Positions 17,465 to 26,434 of a DNA stretch of 64,000 nucleotides are shown here, piece by piece (positions within the stretch are counted from its first letter, which is position 1; every line of letters starts with the position of its first letter). The stretch comes from Arcobacter sp. (GTDB taxonomy: Bacteria > Campylobacterota > Campylobacteria > Campylobacterales > Arcobacteraceae). The translations under genes and the position numbers were made by a program. Under the pieces are notes generated by a model. That model was not told the origin of the DNA and made no database searches. It saw only the letters and a list, made by a program, of their open reading frames with translations. The stretch is from assembly GCA_020048055.1 (NCBI GenBank), contig JAIFNA010000009.1, positions 124,001 to 188,000 on the forward strand, read 5' to 3'.

Positions 17465-18683
17465 TAAATTTAATTTATCATCTAGTTTAAATAAAGCTAT
17501 AAAATCAAATAACTACAACAAACCAACGCAGATACAAAACAAAGTTATACCTTTGATTTTTGATGGTGTTGATATTATGGCAAAAGGGGAAACCGGAAGT
17601 GGTAAAACAGCAAGTTTTGTGTTGCCAATTTTGCACAACATTGAACAAAATACACTACCAAAAAAACGAAAAATTCAAGTTTTAGTTTTAACTCCAACAA
17701 GAGAATTGACTTTACAAGTTGGACAAACTTTTTCAAATTTTAGTAATTTTTTTGATGTCAGACCAAAAATTGTTGCCATAATTGGTGGTGAAGATATTGG
17801 AGTACAACTACAAAATATCCAAAAAGGTTGCGATATAGTTGTTGCAACTTCGGGACGCCTTCTTGATATTATAGATAAAAAACAAATTGATTTTTCATCT
17901 TTAAAGTATTTTGTCCTTGATGAAGCCGATAAAATGCTTGATTTTGGGTTTGCCGAAGAGCTTGATTCTATATTAAAAGTTCTCCCAGCAAAAAGACAAA
18001 ATCTTATGTTTTCAGCTACTTATCCTATGAAAATGTTGGAAATAGCATCAAAAATAACAACAAAAGCTATTGAAGTTGAGATAATATCACCAACACAAAC
18101 CGTCGAAAATATCTTACAAAAAGCGATATTAGTAAGTAAAGAACACAAAAGTCCCCTATTGCAAAAATTGATAAAACAATATAATTTTAAAAAAGTTTTA
18201 GTTTTTATGGCAAACAAAAGAGGATGTGATAATATCGCAGTTAAGTTTAGAAAATATGGATTTTTGGCAGATTCTTTTCATGGAAATCTTACGCAAAGTG
18301 AACGAAACTATACACTCGATGAATTTAAAACACAAAAGCTTAATATACTTTTCTCAACAGATATAGCAAGTCGTGGACTTCATATTGATGATATAGATTG
18401 TGTAGTCAGTTTTGATCTACCTAGAAGTGCTGATGACTATATTCATAGAATTGGACGAACTAGTCGTGCTGGTAAAAGTGGTACTGCGATATCTTTTCTT
18501 GACAACGACACGATCGAACATTTTAAACTTATCGAAAAAAGATGTGGTGTTTTGATTGAAAAAGAGACTGACGAGAAGTTTCCATACAAAATAACAAAGC
18601 AACAAAAAATAAAAGGTGAAGCTCCTATTAAGGGGAAAAGAAAGAGTAAAAAAGATAAATTAAGGGAGCAAGGCTCACTTTAA
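17454..18683 (+). CDS. DEAD-box ATP-dependent RNA helicase (RhlE-like)
   Basis: A 409-residue helicase with all core motifs in order: Q motif (NKPTQIQ), motif I AKGETGSGKT (43-52), PTREL, TSGRLLD, DEAD at 156-159, SAT in FSATY, STDIASRGLHIDDID and HRIGRTSRAGKSG. The tail is short and very basic (KGKRKSKKDKLREQ), as in RhlE proteins. It would unwind short RNA duplexes in ribosome assembly or mRNA decay. Its start overlaps the coiled-coil gene by 11 bases, which ties it to the receptor-kinase operon. It ends 17 bases before the convergent glyS. Confidence 0.93.
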   Translation: MSFDKFNLSSSLNKAIKSNNYNKPTQIQNKVIPLIFDGVDIMAKGETGSGKTASFVLPILHNIEQNTLPKKRKIQVLVLTPTRELTLQVGQTFSNFSNFFDVRPKIVAIIGGEDIGVQLQNIQKGCDIVVATSGRLLDIIDKKQIDFSSLKYFVLDEADKMLDFGFAEELDSILKVLPAKRQNLMFSATYPMKMLEIASKITTKAIEVEIISPTQTVENILQKAILVSKEHKSPLLQKLIKQYNFKKVLVFMANKRGCDNIAVKFRKYGFLADSFHGNLTQSERNYTLDEFKTQKLNILFSTDIASRGLHIDDIDCVVSFDLPRSADDYIHRIGRTSRAGKSGTAISFLDNDTIEHFKLIEKRCGVLIEKETDEKFPYKITKQQKIKGEAPIKGKRKSKKDKLREQGSL

Positions 18684-18700
18684 TTTATGAAAAAGTTTTA

Positions 18701-20722
18701 TTAAATCGTTATCTCTTTCACATCAGCTATATTTCTAAATGCTAGATAAACTAAAGCTATAAGGTTTTTTCTGTTTTGTTTTATTTTTTCATTTTCGTGA
18801 TTTACAAATACATTTGCAAAAAAGTTTTCTAGTTCTGGTTTTAGTCCAAACAATGCTTCTAGTTCCTCATCGTAAGTTGTATAATTTTTTGAAACAACCT
18901 TTTTGTAGGCTTCAAAAAGTTTCCCCTCTTCTTTGTTTTCAAACAATGAACTATTAACATTATTTTCTTCAAAACTAACATCTTTGATGATATTTGCAAC
19001 CCTTTTGAAAACTGAGCTAAATTCACCAAAATCACTACTATTTACTATTGGATTTAGAGCATAAATCTTTTGAGAAATTTTTAAAATATCACCCTCGCCA
19101 CTAGCTAGTACTGCTTTTATAACACTTGGGTTTGTATCTTTAAAAATTTTAAATAATCTTTCGTTAAAAAACTCTACCACTTGATTTGTATTCAAGCCAT
19201 TGTAATGTAGTGATAAATCACTAATCATATTGTATATGTTTAAATTGTATTTATTTGATATACAAATTCTTACAATTCCTGCTGCTGCTCGTCTTAGTGC
19301 AAATGGGTCTCTACTTCCAGTAGGTACCATTCCTACACTAAATAAGGCTAATAGATTATCTATTTTATTTGATAATGCAACAATACTGCTAAATAAATTT
19401 GATGGTACTTCACTATCTTCACCTGTTGGTAAATATTGTTCTTTAAGTGCTATACACAATTCATCATTTTCATTTGCTTTTTGTGCATAGTAATAACCCA
19501 TGAGTCCTTGAAGTTCTGTAAATTCATAAACCATATCAGAGGTTAAATCAGCTTTACTTAACATTATGGTTTTGCTTAAAAGTTCTTTTTTCTCTTCTGG
19601 TAGCAATAAGGCATTTGCTAAGTAACTTCCAATTTTCTCTTCCCTTTGGCATTTTGCATACAAGCTACCAAGCCCATCAACAAAAGTAATATTTTTAAGT
19701 CTTTCGTTTGACAATCCATTTTTAAGGTCATTATTCCAAAAGAACATTGCATCACTAAGTCTAGGTCTTAAAACTTTTTCATTACCACTTATGATATGAC
19801 TAAAATCAGTTGTGTAAGAATTCGATACAACTATAAAACTATTTGTAAGCTTCCCATCTTTATAAACAGCAAAATATCTTTGATTTGCTTTCATTGAGTT
19901 TATGATAACTTCATCTGGAAGAACTAAGAATTCCTCATCAAAGTTTCCTAAAAGTGCAGTTGGATACTCTGTGATTGCTACAACTTCATCTAGAAGCTCA
20001 GTATCTATCTCAACTTTAACATTGTGTGTTTTTTCAATATTTGCTATTTGAGCAAGTATCATCTCTTGTCGTTTTTGAGCAAAAAGGATAACTCCATTTT
20101 TTTCTAAAGCATTAAAATATTCACCAGCATCATTGAAAGGAAATTTATCATAACTCACCATTCTATGTGGGAAACTATTTTTGGCTGAAGTTACACCAAA
20201 AAGTTCACCATCAATTAGCTCATCTCCAAGAAGTATAGTTAACCCTCTTATTGGTCTTATAAAGCTTTCACTTAAGCTTCCCCATCTCATTGATTTTCCA
20301 AAGTCAAGTTTTTTGATAAATTTATTTACCATCTCATTTAATAAATCTTTAGATGGCGCTCCAACTTGAAGTTTTGAAAAATACAATACATCTTCTTTTC
20401 CGTTATTTTTTGTAGTCAGCTCATCTAGCTCAACTCCACATTTTTTAGCAAACCCCATCGCAGCACCTGTTGGGTTTCCATCTTTGTATGCAATATGAAG
20501 TGGCGCACCAAACATCTCTAAAATACTATCATCACCAACAACTTTAAATTCTCTATGCCAAAAAACAAGTCGTCTTGGAGTGTAGTAAAATTCAAATTCA
20601 CATAATAGGTTATTTTCCTCTAAAATCTCAGCCCATTTTTTCTCAATATTTGGTAGTTCATTTAAAAATGGAATTGCTGGAAGCTCCTCTGTTGCTATCT
20701 CTATTAGTAGTGGTTTTGTCAT
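18701..20722 (-). CDS. glyS: glycyl-tRNA synthetase beta subunit
   Basis: A 673-residue beta chain of the alpha2-beta2 bacterial GlyRS. It starts with the typical LLIEIATEELPA, followed by TPRRLVF, GPIRGLTILLG-like SFIRPIRGLTILLGDE, ITEYPTALLGNFDEEFL and, near 460, MVPTGSRDPFALRRAAAGIVRI. The beta subunit carries the tRNA-recognition domains; the catalytic alpha subunit gene glyQ is not in the window. AGGAAAAATAG precedes ATG. The gene is the last of a run that includes the three small genes upstream. Confidence 0.95.
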   Translation of the reverse strand: MTKPLLIEIATEELPAIPFLNELPNIEKKWAEILEENNLLCEFEFYYTPRRLVFWHREFKVVGDDSILEMFGAPLHIAYKDGNPTGAAMGFAKKCGVELDELTTKNNGKEDVLYFSKLQVGAPSKDLLNEMVNKFIKKLDFGKSMRWGSLSESFIRPIRGLTILLGDELIDGELFGVTSAKNSFPHRMVSYDKFPFNDAGEYFNALEKNGVILFAQKRQEMILAQIANIEKTHNVKVEIDTELLDEVVAITEYPTALLGNFDEEFLVLPDEVIINSMKANQRYFAVYKDGKLTNSFIVVSNSYTTDFSHIISGNEKVLRPRLSDAMFFWNNDLKNGLSNERLKNITFVDGLGSLYAKCQREEKIGSYLANALLLPEEKKELLSKTIMLSKADLTSDMVYEFTELQGLMGYYYAQKANENDELCIALKEQYLPTGEDSEVPSNLFSSIVALSNKIDNLLALFSVGMVPTGSRDPFALRRAAAGIVRICISNKYNLNIYNMISDLSLHYNGLNTNQVVEFFNERLFKIFKDTNPSVIKAVLASGEGDILKISQKIYALNPIVNSSDFGEFSSVFKRVANIIKDVSFEENNVNSSLFENKEEGKLFEAYKKVVSKNYTTYDEELEALFGLKPELENFFANVFVNHENEKIKQNRKNLIALVYLAFRNIADVKEITI

Positions 20723-20920
20723 CTATTTTTCCTCTTGTGTAACTTTTGTATTTTCACTATTTTTTTTATCTTCTTGCTCGTTTTTCATCTCTTCTCTCAT
20801 TTTTGCTACTCTTGCTCTCTCTTTATTTTTCTCAACCATTTGTCTGTTAAATCCTCCAATAACAACAAATAGCACTAAAATAAAAAGTATTACAGCTACA
20901 ACATCAAATATCTCTTTCAT
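20723..20920 (-). CDS. small membrane-anchored protein, 65 aa
   Basis: Not recognised. It has one N-terminal membrane helix (about 5-24, VVAVILFILVLFVVIGGF) followed by a strongly charged, likely coiled-coil tail (EKNKERARVAKMREEMKNEQ). It abuts glyS with no spacer and overlaps the 127-residue gene upstream by four bases. Probably an inner-membrane protein with a cytoplasmic tail. Confidence 0.7.
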   Translation of the reverse strand: MKEIFDVVAVILFILVLFVVIGGFNRQMVEKNKERARVAKMREEMKNEQEDKKNSENTKVTQEEK

Positions 20921-21300
20921 CTTATTATCCCTTTTAAAAACTCATCATAAATAACACCATCAATTCCATTTTTAGCTACAACTTCAATGAAGCCATCATC
21001 TTTTATTGGGATAATTATTTTGCTATCAAACATATAATGTTCTCCGATTTTTTGAATTTTTATAGCTATATCATCATTAACAATCAGATATTTTGCCATC
21101 AAGCTATTTGAAAATATTGCTTCTGTTACAGATGATATAAAAACCCCAAATTGGATTTTGTTTTTTAAACAATAGTCCATAATTTCGAGGTTAAAGTTTA
21201 ATAAAACAACAGAGTTTGATGGTGTATTTTTTATATCTTCGATATTTTTGATAAATGCAAAATTCTCACATTTAATAATTTTATGACCTAGAATAATCAT
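20917..21300 (-). CDS. conserved hypothetical protein, 127 aa
   Basis: Not recognised. The soluble 127-residue product has an alternating strand/helix pattern (SVVLLNFNLEIMDYCLKNKIQFGVFISS) without catalytic motif or signal peptide. It lies between the PP0621-like gene (ten bases) and the small membrane gene (four-base overlap), so it belongs to the glyS run. Confidence 0.7.
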   Translation of the reverse strand: MIILGHKIIKCENFAFIKNIEDIKNTPSNSVVLLNFNLEIMDYCLKNKIQFGVFISSVTEAIFSNSLMAKYLIVNDDIAIKIQKIGEHYMFDSKIIIPIKDDGFIEVVAKNGIDGVIYDEFLKGIIR

Positions 21301-21309
21301 CTTATTTAC

Positions 21310-21528
21310 CTATTTATGAGTTAAACATTTTTGTGAACAAAAATATTTTCCATTGCTTAAGACTGCTTCATCTTTTGAGATATAAGTACCACAAGATGGG
21401 CATTCTACCATTGTATCTTCTAAGTATTCACCATTATTGTCTTTTACATTTTTTTCTCTGTTTTTTTTAAAAAAGAATGCATAAACCAAATAAGCAACAA
21501 CACCAAAAACTATAATTTTAAATATCAT
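21310..21528 (-). CDS. PP0621 family zinc-binding membrane protein
   Basis: A 72-residue protein with an N-terminal membrane helix (about 2-20) and a C-terminal four-cysteine site: C43-x2-C46 in ECPSCGTY and C64-x3-C68 in FCSQKC. This is the arrangement of the small PP0621 family, whose function is not established. It starts eight bases after the rsmG stop with a GGAG site in the spacer. Confidence 0.85.
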   Translation of the reverse strand: MIFKIIVFGVVAYLVYAFFFKKNREKNVKDNNGEYLEDTMVECPSCGTYISKDEAVLSNGKYFCSQKCLTHK

Positions 21529-21536
21529 TTTATCTC

Positions 21537-22136
21537 CTAATTTTTCATATACAAATAATTTCTATGCAATCCAAATTCAAAAATCTCATAGTTTTTATTT
21601 TCAACATCATCTAGCTCATCTTCACAAATGCTACCTTTGTAAAAAAGATATTTTGTATCTTTTGTGGAGATATTTTTTGTTAGTTTTAGAAGTAAATTTG
21701 TGTTTGTTACAGCTCTTGAGGTTATAAGTTCAAAGCTTTTATCTTTTACATCTTCTGCTCTTTTTTGGATAATCTCAATATTTTGAAGACCCAAAACATT
21801 TTTTACAAAATTCAAAAATGCAACCCTTTTTACCCTTGGTTCGATTAAAACTGCTTTTGTATCTGGTTTTGCAATAGCTAATATCATCCCAGGATACCCA
21901 GCACCAGTACCAATATCAGCAAATGAAGAAAAATCTTCCAAAAACCTAAGTGGATAGAGGCTATCTATGATATTTGTTTTTATATCAATGTCATTTAAGT
22001 TATTTAGCGAGGTGAGATTGTGTACTTTTCCCCACTCTTTAAGTAGAGTAGTAAATTTTGCACATCTTTCGTAAAATAACTCATCAAAATGTAAATCGTG
22101 ATTTTCTAGCTCTTTTTTTAAAGTTTGACTAAACAT
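21537..22136 (-). CDS. rsmG: 16S rRNA (guanine527-N7)-methyltransferase
   Basis: A 199-residue class I methyltransferase. The SAM-binding loop is DIGTGAGYPG (74-83), preceded by the RsmG signature VHNLTSLN at 39-46 and followed by LIEPRVKRVAFL and ITSRAVTN. RsmG methylates N7 of G527 of 16S rRNA; its loss gives low-level streptomycin resistance in several bacteria. Its ATG shares a base with the stop of ribA (22136). Confidence 0.94.
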   Translation of the reverse strand: MFSQTLKKELENHDLHFDELFYERCAKFTTLLKEWGKVHNLTSLNNLNDIDIKTNIIDSLYPLRFLEDFSSFADIGTGAGYPGMILAIAKPDTKAVLIEPRVKRVAFLNFVKNVLGLQNIEIIQKRAEDVKDKSFELITSRAVTNTNLLLKLTKNISTKDTKYLFYKGSICEDELDDVENKNYEIFEFGLHRNYLYMKN

Positions 22137-22705
22137 TATATAAGATGCCCCATCTCACCTTTTTTTACAGCCATATAATCCTTGTTCTCGGTTGTTTGCC
22201 CTACGATTATTGGAATCCTTGAATTTATTTCGATATTCACTTGCCCTACTTTATCAGGATTGTTTGTCATTAGATTTATTTTTTTTATTCCATAATGTTC
22301 AAAAATAAAATCAACAATCTCATAAGTTCTTTCATCACTAGCAAAACCTAATTGGTGATTTGCTTCAACTGTATTAAATCCCATATCTTGAAGATGATAA
22401 GCATTGACTTTATTTAAAAGCCCAATATTTCGCCCCTCTTGTCTAAGATAAATAACCATTCCACCATTTTTAGCAATAAAATCGAGTGCAAAATTTAATT
22501 GTGCTTGACAATCACATTTAATACTTCCAATAGCATCACCAGTAAGGCATTCAGAATGAATCCTTACATTTACAATATCGCCATAATCTTTACTCATAAT
22601 CACAAGATGCTCTTTAATTCCCTCTTTAAATGATTGGATTAAAAAATTACCATGTTTCGTTGGTAAATTTGCTATCTTGGAGATCTCTACATCTTTTAAT
22701 TTCAT
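22136..22705 (-). CDS. ribA: GTP cyclohydrolase II
   Basis: A 189-residue stand-alone GTP cyclohydrolase II. Zinc ligands C53, C64 and C66 form the expected C-x10-C-x-C (CLTGDAIGSIKCDC), and RQEGRNIGL (88-96) binds GTP. The C-terminal NNPDKVGQV is also typical. It opens the imidazole ring of GTP, the first step of riboflavin synthesis. No fused DHBP synthase domain is present. A -10 TACAAT lies near 22756-22761 on this strand, and AAAAGGATTC precedes ATG. It is probably the first gene of the ribA-rsmG-glyS run. Confidence 0.94.
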   Translation of the reverse strand: MKLKDVEISKIANLPTKHGNFLIQSFKEGIKEHLVIMSKDYGDIVNVRIHSECLTGDAIGSIKCDCQAQLNFALDFIAKNGGMVIYLRQEGRNIGLLNKVNAYHLQDMGFNTVEANHQLGFASDERTYEIVDFIFEHYGIKKINLMTNNPDKVGQVNIEINSRIPIIVGQTTENKDYMAVKKGEMGHLI

Positions 22706-22790
22706 AAAAAGAATCCTTTTGATTGTTTTGCTTTTAATTTTTAAAAGGTAGCGATTGTAGCTAATACCAAATTAAAAACAAACTAACAAT

Positions 22791-24329
22791 TTAAATAAAG
22801 CTGATGCCTTGTGAAATATCTAATGGTATAGTTATTTTAAAATTTGCACCACAATATTGTTTTTTAAAATATTCAAATGATTTATTTTCAACTTCAATTG
22901 AGCCTTTCATGTGATTTTTTATCATTTGATGTGTCATGTAAAGTCCAAGTCCAGTCCCTTGACTTTGATGTTTGGTGGTAAAGTACGGCTCAAAAATTTT
23001 ATCGATTATTGCAAGTGGAATCCCACCTGCTGAGTCCTGAATTTCTAAAATGGCATCTTTATTAAGATTGTCTTTTGATAGTTTAATTAGGATGAATCTC
23101 TCATTTTCATCAATTTTTTTCTCAACTAAAATATCTTTTGCATTATTTATGATGTTTAAAACAGCTTGAATAAGCTCATTTTCAAGTCCAAAAATAACAA
23201 TATCATCAGTATAGTCTTGAATGATTGAAATATTATTTTTTTTGATATTTCCGTTTATAAACTTTAAAACTTTTAATACAACATCTTGAAGTTTAAATTT
23301 GATTGGATTTTTATCTTTTTTTAGAAAATTCTGAAAGTCATTTATTGTATGAGATAAAAATTCAGCCCCTTCAATAATCCCCTCTAATTGCTCTTTTGTA
23401 TCCTCATCAGTTTCAATTCCAAGTTCATGACTAAGTAGCATCGAACTAGCAGAGATTGAGATAGCATTTAATGGCTGCCTCCATTGATGAGCTATATTTT
23501 CCATCATCTCCCCCATTGAGGCAAGTTTTGATTGTTGGTGCAAAATATCCTCTTTTCTTTTTATCTCCCTTTTTTGTTTAATATTGTCTATCCAAAGATT
23601 TATTTTTAGGGTAAATTCTATATTTAGTATAGGTGTTGTAATAAAGTCTGATAAACCGTGTGAGATATTCTCTTGAAGCAAGATAGGATTGTATTGCTCA
23701 TATATAGCAATAACTGGAAGCGATTTTGAAAATAGTGATTTTGCTTTTTTAATAATATCTCCATTTTCCATGTCACCAAGATTTGTGTCTATTAAAATCA
23801 TAGACAAACTATCTAAGTTATCTAGTTTTTTCCATGCACTTGCGCCATTTTGACACATCACAACATCGTATCTTCCTAGCCTAAGTAACTCTTGTACAAA
23901 ATCCCTGGTTTCATTTTTTCTTTTGATTACAAGTATAGTTTCACTAGAGTTCTCAATCAACCTTTCAATTAACCAATCAATCTCATGGATAATATTTAGT
24001 ATGTTTCCTAATTTGATTTTGTATGCTAAAAGATTGTATTTTAAAAATCTCTCCATATTATCAATATTTGCATCTGATGTTAAAAATACAATTCCACCAA
24101 AAGTAAGATTTTGAACATCTTTAATTGTTTCAATCGCTAGATTATCAGATTCACTGCTGTTTATTACAACTAAATCGATAGCTTCAATCCTTAAAATATC
24201 GTAAGCTTTTTCTTGAGTATTTGCTATAAAACATTTGTATTTTAGCTCCTGTAGCGTTGTTAAAATTAGGTTTGAACTATTAGTCGCAAGTTCAATTATT
24301 AAGATTTTAAAATTTTGTTTTTTATACAT
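22791..24329 (-). CDS. histidine kinase with two N-terminal degenerate receiver domains
   Basis: A 512-residue soluble protein. The ATG at 24329 is preferred over that at 24368 because GAGG stands before it. Two receiver-like domains lie at about 6-120 and 130-250. In the first, the phosphoacceptor position is N57 (VVINSSES). The second has D181 (LIDTNLGD) but a basic KRKNE where the acidic pair should be. A coiled linker, H281 in NIAHQWRQPL and a complete HATPase domain (NIINNAKDI, DSAGGIP, GTGLGLYMTH) follow. Lacking membrane helices, it must sense inside the cell, perhaps by protein contact through the pseudo-receivers. It overlaps the exonuclease gene by eight bases. Confidence 0.88.
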   Translation of the reverse strand: MYKKQNFKILIIELATNSSNLILTTLQELKYKCFIANTQEKAYDILRIEAIDLVVINSSESDNLAIETIKDVQNLTFGGIVFLTSDANIDNMERFLKYNLLAYKIKLGNILNIIHEIDWLIERLIENSSETILVIKRKNETRDFVQELLRLGRYDVVMCQNGASAWKKLDNLDSLSMILIDTNLGDMENGDIIKKAKSLFSKSLPVIAIYEQYNPILLQENISHGLSDFITTPILNIEFTLKINLWIDNIKQKREIKRKEDILHQQSKLASMGEMMENIAHQWRQPLNAISISASSMLLSHELGIETDEDTKEQLEGIIEGAEFLSHTINDFQNFLKKDKNPIKFKLQDVVLKVLKFINGNIKKNNISIIQDYTDDIVIFGLENELIQAVLNIINNAKDILVEKKIDENERFILIKLSKDNLNKDAILEIQDSAGGIPLAIIDKIFEPYFTTKHQSQGTGLGLYMTHQMIKNHMKGSIEVENKSFEYFKKQYCGANFKITIPLDISQGISFI

Positions 24330-25092
24330 TTTTAACCTCAAATTTTGGTGCATTTTTCGAAAATTCAATCAACTCTTCTGTAAAATTTACTTTGTTTTGG
24401 AGTGCCAAAAGTGATATTTTTAAAACTTCAACGGTGCTTTTTGTATCTTCATAAGCTCTGTGGTGATTTTCTATCTCTATATTTAGACTCTCTTTTAGAT
24501 ATTTTAAGCCATATTTTGGAGCCTCAATGGTTCGCATAGCAAGTTCAATAGTGCAAAGTTTGCGGTTTTGTAACTCTCCCAAATGGTATTTTTTAAAACT
24601 CTCACTTATAAATTTGTAGTCAAAATCAACACTATGAGCAACAAAAACATCATCTTCTAAAAATATTTTAAACTCCTCTAAGACAACACGAAGTGGTGGG
24701 GCTTTTTCTAACATTTTAGGTGTTATCCCTGTTATTTCTTGAACTTTTTGTGGAATTTTATTGCAATAAACTAAAGATTGATACTCCTCTATTATTACAC
24801 CATTTTTTAGTTTAATTGCAGCTAGTTCAATAATCTGCCCCGCTTTTGGATTTCCTGCACTTGTCTCAATATCTACAACACAAAAAACTTGATCCTTGAT
24901 GAGATTTTCATTTGTTTTGAGATGTACAAAATCATCTCTAAAATATATTGGATAGCCATTTGAAATTAATAGTTCAGTTTCAAGTTCAACTGAATCAAAA
25001 AATGTATCACTAGTCTGTAAAATATGATTGTATTGTATAAGACTTAATGGTTGTTTAATTAGCTTATTTGTTAGTTTATCTATGTAATTCAT
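24322..25092 (-). CDS. DnaQ-like 3'-5' exonuclease (DEDDh)
   Basis: A 256-residue exonuclease with the DEDDh set: D74 and E76 in VVDIETSAG, D156 or D158 in HSVDFDYKF, and H211 with D216 in HRAYEDTKST. An extra 65-residue N-terminal part precedes the domain. It could be the proofreading epsilon subunit or a separate exonuclease. It lacks an obvious beta-clamp motif, and the DNA polymerase III epsilon assignment cannot be settled from sequence alone. The 5' end overlaps trpF by 17 bases and the 3' end overlaps the kinase gene. Confidence 0.88.
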   Translation of the reverse strand: MNYIDKLTNKLIKQPLSLIQYNHILQTSDTFFDSVELETELLISNGYPIYFRDDFVHLKTNENLIKDQVFCVVDIETSAGNPKAGQIIELAAIKLKNGVIIEEYQSLVYCNKIPQKVQEITGITPKMLEKAPPLRVVLEEFKIFLEDDVFVAHSVDFDYKFISESFKKYHLGELQNRKLCTIELAMRTIEAPKYGLKYLKESLNIEIENHHRAYEDTKSTVEVLKISLLALQNKVNFTEELIEFSKNAPKFEVKNV

Positions 25093-25678
25093 TTACTAAA
25101 CTTACGAAGTTGATCATCTTTTGTGCATCTTTAATTCCCTTTTTTTGTTCTACACCACTACTTACATCAACTGCATAAAAATTAAACCCCTTTAATTCTT
25201 CTACATTTTCACTTGTAAGTCCACCAGCTAAGATAATTTTGGAGCAATCAACTCCATCAAAAAGTTCAAGATTTAATCTATGCCCCATTCCTCCAAAACC
25301 TTCAACAAAAGAATCGATCAATCTATAATCATTTTGGTTTTTTAATATGTCCTCTTTCGTTTTTGCTCTTACTACTTTTATATATCGCACCTCTAGTTCA
25401 TTATAGTTTAGAGATATATTTTCATCATCATCTATTATTTGAGCTAAATCAATATTTGAACTTTTTGATATTTCATTTATATTTTGGGTTGTTTCATTTA
25501 CAAATAACCCAACCGCTTGTACAAAGGGTGGAAGATGAGCGATAATTTTACTAGCTTCAAGTGGTGTAATATATCTATGGCTTGGTTTATAAAATACAAA
25601 TCCCAAAGCATCAGCACCAGCATTTGAAGCATCCAAAGCATCCTTTAAATTTGTTATCCCACATATTTTTATTTTCAT
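25076..25678 (-). CDS. trpF: phosphoribosylanthranilate isomerase
   Basis: A 200-residue TIM-barrel enzyme with the TrpF signatures KICGITN (catalytic Cys 6), ADALGFVFYKPSHRYI, the aspartate in LIDSFVEGFGG, LAGGLTSENVEEL and AVDVSSGVE. It converts N-(5-phosphoribosyl)anthranilate to CdRP in tryptophan synthesis. No other trp gene is in the window; it sits instead in an operon with rpe and the DnaQ-like gene, downstream of rpe by 20 bases. Confidence 0.95.
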   Translation of the reverse strand: MKIKICGITNLKDALDASNAGADALGFVFYKPSHRYITPLEASKIIAHLPPFVQAVGLFVNETTQNINEISKSSNIDLAQIIDDDENISLNYNELEVRYIKVVRAKTKEDILKNQNDYRLIDSFVEGFGGMGHRLNLELFDGVDCSKIILAGGLTSENVEELKGFNFYAVDVSSGVEQKKGIKDAQKMINFVSLVNELHR

Positions 25679-25698
25679 ATTTAAAACTTTTCTAGATT

Positions 25699-26340
25699 TT
25701 ATATTTGCAAACTTTTTATTGCGTTTTCATAGCTTTCATTTGTAAATACATAGTTTCCAGCTACCACAACATCAACTCCAGCTTCTTTTAATTGGTGTAT
25801 ATTTGATGAACCCACGCCACCATCTACCTCAATCAAACAGTTTGGATTTTTTTCATTTATCAGTTTTTTTAAGATTTTTGCTTTTTCAATCACACTTGGG
25901 ATAAATTTTTGTCCACCAAAGCCTGGATTTACAGACATTAAAAGAATCATATCAACATCTTCTAGAAGATACTCTATACTTTGTGGCGGTGTATGGGGAT
26001 TTAAAACTAACGCAGGACTTATTCCATAACTTCTTATTTTTTGGATAAGTCTATGTGGATGCTTCTCTTCTTCAATATGAAATGAGATATATTTTGGTTT
26101 TAAAGGTGCAAAAAGTTCAACAAAAAAACTATTATTTTCAACCATCAAATGGATATCAAGTGGCTTTGTAGCAACTTTTGCAACACTACTAACAACAACA
26201 GGTCCAATAGTAAGGTTTGGTACAAAATGACCATCCATAACATCAACATGAACCAAATCACACCCCCCATCGCAAATAGCTTTTATCTCTTCATTTAATC
26301 TTCCAAAATCAGCACTTAATATCGATGGTGCAACTAACAT
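25699..26340 (-). CDS. rpe: ribulose-phosphate 3-epimerase
   Basis: A 213-residue TIM-barrel epimerase. SILSADFGRL, HVDVMDGHFVPNLTIGP, HLMV, SVNPGFGGQKF and EVDGGV are all present, supplying the metal-binding His/Asp set and the catalytic aspartates. It interconverts ribulose-5-phosphate and xylulose-5-phosphate in the pentose phosphate pathway. AAGGGATAAGAT precedes ATG, and a TAAAAT -10 lies about 25 bases further upstream on this strand. First gene of the rpe-trpF-exonuclease-kinase operon. Confidence 0.95.
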   Translation of the reverse strand: MLVAPSILSADFGRLNEEIKAICDGGCDLVHVDVMDGHFVPNLTIGPVVVSSVAKVATKPLDIHLMVENNSFFVELFAPLKPKYISFHIEEEKHPHRLIQKIRSYGISPALVLNPHTPPQSIEYLLEDVDMILLMSVNPGFGGQKFIPSVIEKAKILKKLINEKNPNCLIEVDGGVGSSNIHQLKEAGVDVVVAGNYVFTNESYENAIKSLQI

Positions 26341-26434
26341 ATCTTATCCCTTGTTTTAAATTTTAGGTTTGCATTTTATCGTTTCAAACTTATTATTGTG
26401 TTAGGTGTGGTAAGATGGGTCAAAAAGGTACTCT

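Noticed and set aside
24330-24368. Longer N-terminus for the pseudo-receiver kinase
   Set aside because: It would lie wholly within the exonuclease gene; the ATG at 24329 has GAGG at the right distance.
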